A stretch of DNA of 64,000 nt from Heracleum sosnowskyi (lineage: Eukaryota; Streptophyta; Magnoliopsida; Apiales; Apiaceae). A program made the translations under genes and the position numbers. The stretch spans positions 79,617,178 to 79,681,177 of the forward strand of contig CM061241.1 in assembly GCA_030848705.1 (NCBI GenBank). The letters run 5' to 3'. The notes under the pieces were generated by a model that saw nothing but the letters and a program-made list of their open reading frames with translations, had not been told where the DNA came from and searched no databases. Numbering within the stretch: the first letter of the stretch is position 1; each line of letters opens with the position of its first letter. Shown here in pieces: positions 59,120 to 64,000 of the stretch.

Positions 59120-62100
59120 CTAATCAAGAGCTGGTAGACATTTAAGTAAAACCTCAGCAGCATGTTCTAGTTCTTCCTTGGATATTATCAATGGTGGGAC
59201 AAGCCTCACAACATTTCCTTTCCCAGCAGTTAATATTAAAAGACCAGAATGCAGGCATGCATCTACAAGTGGTGCAGCAGGTACATCCAACTCTATCCCA
59301 ATGATAAGCCCCAAACCTCGTACTTCTTTGACGTGGGAGTTCCCTCCTAATTTTTGTAACAAAAGTTTCATGAAGTACTGACCTTTACTGGCTACGTTCG
59401 CCAGAAAACTCGGATTTGATATTTTATCCAGAACTGCGATTGCAGCGTTGCAAACAAGCGGTCCACCGGCAAAAGTGCTACCATGATCTCCATAGTTTAT
59501 AGACTCCGCAACTTTTTCAGTCACCAGTACAGCACCGATGGGTAGACCTCCAGCGAGAGGCTTTGCAAGAGTCATAATATCAGGGAATATGTTGTAGTCC
59601 TCGTGTGCCCAAAGATAACCAGTTCGGCCCAAGCCACATTGAACCTATGACAAGATATGAAAGAAACATTATCTGATCAAATGGGTAATCCTTAAAACAA
59701 GGTGTTCATGAGTTATAACTTTACAGTAATACACCAACACATTTACTGGTTAGAAATTGGCTCAGTACTGTGGTCTATACGATCCTTCATTTTGCCTACC
59801 AGAATAAATAGTGAGAAATGCCCATATATGTGTCACCTTTAATCAACTTGATTAGAAGTCTGCTTAAAGCTTTAGTTTATTCACTATAATTCTTTAAAGA
59901 GTAGCGCTATATTAAAATAGAAACCAACTACATTTTCTCTAGCACACTTGTTTCCTAGCAACATATTTTTTGTAAGATCCATTTTTGCTAAAAATTTAGC
60001 ACTGTAGACAAGATCCTTAAATAGTGTGAAGAATATTCTTCTCTTAACATTTTTGTTTTCCTTATATTTTAAGAATTAAGATGTTTTCATGAGATAAAAT
60101 TCTCCTCGCCAATATGATTCTTAAAACTACTTTCCACTATCTCAATATAATCCCACGAACTTACAAAACAAATCTAGATACAAAGGTTTAACAATTCAAT
60201 GAAATTATCTCTACAAGGCAACCCTTGAACTGATATTCTAGTAAATGAAACATGAGCAGAGACACTAGTGAAGGTCATGCTGTTTGCATAACAGGAGAGC
60301 GGCAGTAAGAATGGCTATAAGAGATTCAGAGTATAAGATGTCCAGAAACTACCAGCAAACCTTTCACCATACCTCCATCGTGTGCAGAGATTAGTTGTGA
60401 ACAAATGTGCTGAATCATTACTTTCCGATCCCACTACAGAATACTACTTAATATGCTGACCAGCCAATTACACACAACCTTAATAATTAACTACTTATAC
60501 ATGTAAAAAATTTAGAAGATTTTTAACACAACTTAGAGACTGTTTTTTAATCACCTGCTCATAAACAGGTTAATGTGTGAAAAAAAAATGTAACAAAACT
60601 TGGACATCACATTCTCAGGAAGTGACAATTAAAAGCAAGCATCAATTTATTGCAGAGCAGTTGTACCTCATCAAAGACTAGCAGAGATTCCGCCGCATCA
60701 CATGCAGTGCGCAGAGATTGTAAGAAGTCCTTCGTTGCACTGTATATACCACCCTCACCCTGAATGGGTTCCACAAAAACTGCAGCAATGTTGCCAGACT
60801 GGATAAGTTCTGTTGCAGCTTGGATATCACCATACTCTAAGAACGTAACTCCAGGCATAACTGGTTGAAAAGGTGTCCTGTAATGCTCTTTGCTAGTTAG
60901 CGCAAGAGCACCCATAGTCCTACCATGAAAGCTGTTACTAAATGATATAAAATCAGAGGGTGGATGCGTCTTATCGGGGTGGGAAAACCGCTGGAATTTC
61001 CGAGCAAACTTAATTGCAGCTTCATTTGCTTCTGTTCCAGAATTTGAGAAAAAAACACGATCAGCAAACGAGCAGGATACCAGACGCTTTGCTAGCTCCA
61101 CCTACATAATACAAATAGATTGAATAACTTGTTTCATACTTACAAACAGAATTCTTAACTTCAAGCTCTGGAAAGATGAAGTGCACAAACTCATAGGTCA
61201 TAACTCTAAGGTGGTGGTGGACAAAGTAATTGAATTCCAATGTAATTCACAACAGTAAGAAATCAAATCAAGTTGACTGTTAGTCTAGTACTGATACAAA
61301 AACACGGAACTGTTTGTATATCAGTGCAATGTCGGATGGGCAATTACCCGTACATTATTAGAATATTATTGCTTGATAAAATAATAACAAAAAAAATGTT
61401 GCTATTACAAAGAAAAGCATGTCTGGCTCATTGACGACTCTCCTAAATATATACAGTACTAACTGTATGCAGGTCAATTAAAATTATACTTTTGTTTACT
61501 GTTCCAAATAGGGGACGCATTTTTTATGATCTAAAATAGCATTATTGTTCCAAGTAAATTCATTGTGGTAATGAAACATCTATAACTTAAAGAGAATTTA
61601 CTTAGAACCTATAAATCATCCATACAACTCATATATATGAAAAGCATCTACAGATTAAAACAGGTTAATATCAAGATTTGGATGACTCTATAACCCCAAG
61701 TAAAGTCACTAATTACAGTAATTAGCACCTAACTTAATGAAATAAAATAAATAAAAAATCATCCACAACTCTGCAGATAAGTACATGATATTTGATACTT
61801 TTCTATGAACTCCTCGAAAATATGATATCATTCTACACTATACTAAATGTAGACATGCACAATACAAATAATGATCAATAATAACTGATGAGTTTTGTTT
61901 CCGTTTCTAGATCGATTGGGACTAGTATATTGAGAAACATCTATATCCAAGTACTAACATTTGTTGTAGGTTCAATTTTATAGCAAGTGTGACTACAGAA
62001 GAAAAACATACTTTCAGCCCTTCTGCATTACTAAGAATGCGGTTAGTATGTTTCTATTACAACATGAAGGTATTGAGGGTTGATTAGGATTCTTAATCGG

Positions 62101-63326
62101 TATTCCGCAGCCACATTTGTTATATTATAGGTTTCTAGGGCATGTTCTCTATCCTTCCAATTCCAATTTCATTTCGAGAATTATTTACAGATAAGTTGTA
62201 ACTACTAAATTAAGGCAACAACATGTGTCTCTTTTTTGTTTTTTGCATTTTTCTTTTCACGTGAAATAGTTTTAGAAGCAGTTTGGTAATGGTACTGGGT
62301 TTTGGGTGGAGCTGGCAAAACGGTTAAAACTTGATGACCTGATCTGAACCTCCCCAAAAAACTGGGATTCGGCTGTCATTACAAATAAATAGAGCTTTAG
62401 TATGAGCTGAGTTCAAGTCAACTTTATAATAGCCTCCAAGTTCTTATAATCACCAAGGAAACAACATTTAACCAGTCCACGTACAAACAATTACTAGCCT
62501 CCTACTACTACACAACCAATAAAGCTTCAATCTTTATCCATTTCACTTCTTAAAACCCCAAACAAACAAGAATTAACCACATAAAAACGATAACTACCCT
62601 GTACCAAAGCAAAATTTAACCACATTTACCAATCAAACAACAATTGACCACATATGAACAGTTACTAGCCTCCGAAAACTAAATGCCCGAAAAAGCTTCA
62701 AACTTTATTCATCTAACTCCTAATAATCACCAAACAAACAACAATCAACCACATACAAACAACTACTACCCTAAATCAAACCAAAATTCAACTACATTTA
62801 CCTTACCACACACACACACACTTACATAAAAAAAAATCTTAAAACTTAAAAATTTCGAAAAATAAAAAAGACCCACCTGGGGAAGAGTGTAGAAAATATT
62901 GCTAACATGAGTAAGAGTATTAGCCTGATGAGTAACAGCTTGAATCCAATCAGGATCACCATGACCAAGTGCATTCACAGCAATCCCAGAAGTTAAGTCT
63001 AAATACTCTTGCCCCTCAACATCAAACAATTTACAACCTTTGCCACTGGAGAACACAACAGGGGTTCTTGCATATGTTCCCACAATCACCTTTTTATCAC
63101 CCTCCATTACATCTTTGCTACTTAAAACATCAGCCTTTGTACAAACTGATTGATGGGTTTCAAGATTGTTGGTAGTGTAACACACGCGCCGCCCTGAGAT
63201 GGTGGGCCATAGTAGGGTTTTGCGGCGGAGATTGGTTGTCGGGAGGAAAGTGTTGGTTAAGGAGAAATGAGATGTTGTCATAGTGTTTGGAAGAGTTAAC
63301 AGATTTACGTACATATGTTGATGCAT
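59120..63326 (-). CDS. N-acetylornithine aminotransferase, organellar
   Basis: PLP enzyme of arginine biosynthesis: N-acetylglutamate semialdehyde plus glutamate gives N-acetylornithine plus 2-oxoglutarate, in plastids and/or mitochondria. Three exons on the minus strand, 63326-62877, 61101-60667, 59644-59120, join in phase to 469 aa. A second in-frame ATG at 63281 would give 454 aa. The Ser/Thr/Arg-rich N-terminus before [13 protein letters not shown] looks like a transit peptide. Class-III aminotransferase marks: [29 protein letters not shown] (phosphate binding), [34 protein letters not shown] with PLP-contacting Asp294, and [17 protein letters not shown] with catalytic Lys323 (numbered from the first Met). 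The C-terminus ends [18 protein letters not shown]. Introns are large (1.8 and 1.0 kb) and AT-rich. No lesion seen. Best relative by memory is Arabidopsis WIN1/TUP5. Confidence 0.95.
62467..62812. repeat. Two imperfect tandem repeats of about 170 bp in intron 1
   Basis: Two units, about 62467-62630 and 62631-62802, share in order ACAAACAATTACTAGCCTCC, AAAGCTTCAA.CTTTAT, CCAAACAAACAA.AAT.AACCACATA, AACTACCCT and ACATTTACC. Followed by a (CA)n run at about 62806-62820. Non-coding. Confidence 0.75.
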
Positions 63327-63647
63327 ATAGAGACGGCCGCGTTCGGTTTTAATTTCATAACTAGCATAAAAAACGTGGGTTTATAATATTATGTTGAAAT
63401 ATTTTTGTGTTTACTTTATTTTTGTTACATTTACTAAAAAGTTAAAGAATGTGATAGGTTATAAGTGCACATTTTTTATTAGCAAAAGATCAAACTAACC
63501 CTCCTTTCTAATTAAGTTCTTTAATTCATTAAATATTAAATTTAGCTGTTAACTTAACAAAATAGGTTGAACTTTCCTGAATACGTAAATGATTACTGAA
63601 TAAAACATTTGTTTTCAAAAACATGCAACAATCTTGTTTAATAAATA
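63327..63647. other. Promoter side of the aminotransferase gene
   Basis: On the minus strand a TATTATAAACCC at about 63380-63390 is a plausible TATA box, which would put the first ATG (63326) inside the transcript. Otherwise AT-rich with nothing recognised. Confidence 0.4.
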
Positions 63648-64000
63648 CTAGCTTATAACATTTGTGAAGCACGAGCTTTTTTTTATAAATATAATATAAA
63701 AAATTATAGTAAAAATAATATTTTATATAATTTCTTTTTGTAATTGTTATTTATTAACTTTAATTAATTTTTTTATTAACTTATTAGTTTCATTTACTCA
63801 AAGAATAAGTAGACATGTTAAAGTAGATAATTTTTTAAAATAATTAAAATCATTAAAATAGGTTTTAATATAAATAAGTAAAGGTTTGTCTGTGATATTT
63901 TTGAAAAATGGGGGGTTTTAGTAATGAAAATAGAAAAGGATAACATTTGCTTTAGTAAGGGTTTGTCATCTACTGACTTTGAGTAATTCTACACAAGTTC
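63648..64000 (-). mobile_element. Helitron-like element, 3' end; continues past the window
   Basis: On the minus strand it ends with GCTCGTGCTTCACAAATGTTATAAG then CTAG (63651-63648) before a host T. Near the window end, sequence matching the 28190-28437 repeats appears in opposite orientation (GGGGGGTTTTAGTAATGAAAAT, AAAAGGATAACAT). The 5' end is not in the window. Confidence 0.45.

Noticed and set aside
1..64000. tRNA, rRNA and CRISPR arrays
   Set aside because: No complete cloverleaf, ribosomal RNA block or spaced direct-repeat array was seen; B-box-like stretches at 75 and 21590 lack partners.

Overview
Organism. This is nuclear DNA of a flowering plant, most likely a dicot. It is AT-rich, its genes have many GT-AG introns, and all recognisable proteins have plant-type relatives (an UNC13/Munc13-like PATROL1 protein, a VQ-motif protein, phosphatidylinositol synthase, berberine-bridge-enzyme-like oxidases, organellar acetylornithine aminotransferase). 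Transposable elements of every major plant class fill the spaces between genes, and one insert is of mitochondrial origin. I cannot name the species from sequence alone. Layout, left to right: (1) 1-51, end of a hAT-like MITE. (2) 1198-22382 (+), an intact 26-coding-exon PATROL1-like gene with MULE-type MITEs in two introns. (3) 24247-24867 (+), an intronless VQ-motif gene of SIB1 type, flanked by two copies of one repeat. (4) About 26.5-31.6 kb, a transposon graveyard: diverged tandem repeats, a Helitron-like element, a Stowaway MITE, two hAT-type low-complexity MITEs and a large inverted-repeat MULE MITE, three of them with perfect target-site duplications. (5) 31990-37296, a Mutator-like element (MULE) with ~108-bp terminal inverted repeats. 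It carries a multi-exon transposase (minus strand) and a GRF zinc-finger ORF (plus strand), each with one disabling lesion. (6) 38290-41905 (-), an intact 10-exon phosphatidylinositol synthase gene. (7) 42.4-48.2 kb, an inverted-repeat element with GGTGATT-rich filling, a Helitron-like element, and a young non-autonomous LTR retrotransposon with 337-bp LTRs and an ATAAT target duplication. (8) About 48.44-50.56 kb, a nuclear insert of plant mitochondrial DNA with nad2 exon 1 and cob fragments, both frameshifted. (9) 51104-52075 (-), a two-exon small membrane protein with a WxxL motif, possibly ATI3-like. (10) 53505-54146, an LTR without a partner; 54449-54740, a fold-back MITE just upstream of the next gene. 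(11) 54921-56528 and 57230-58840 (+), a tandem pair of BBE-like oxidases in which the usual cysteinyl-FAD residue is tryptophan. (12) 59120-63326 (-), a three-exon N-acetylornithine aminotransferase gene (arginine biosynthesis). The genes are unrelated housekeeping, regulatory or specialised functions; only the BBE-like pair forms a local duplication. The least ordinary items are the BBE-like pair, the two-lesion MULE with its GRF passenger, the composite LTR element and the rearranged mitochondrial insert.
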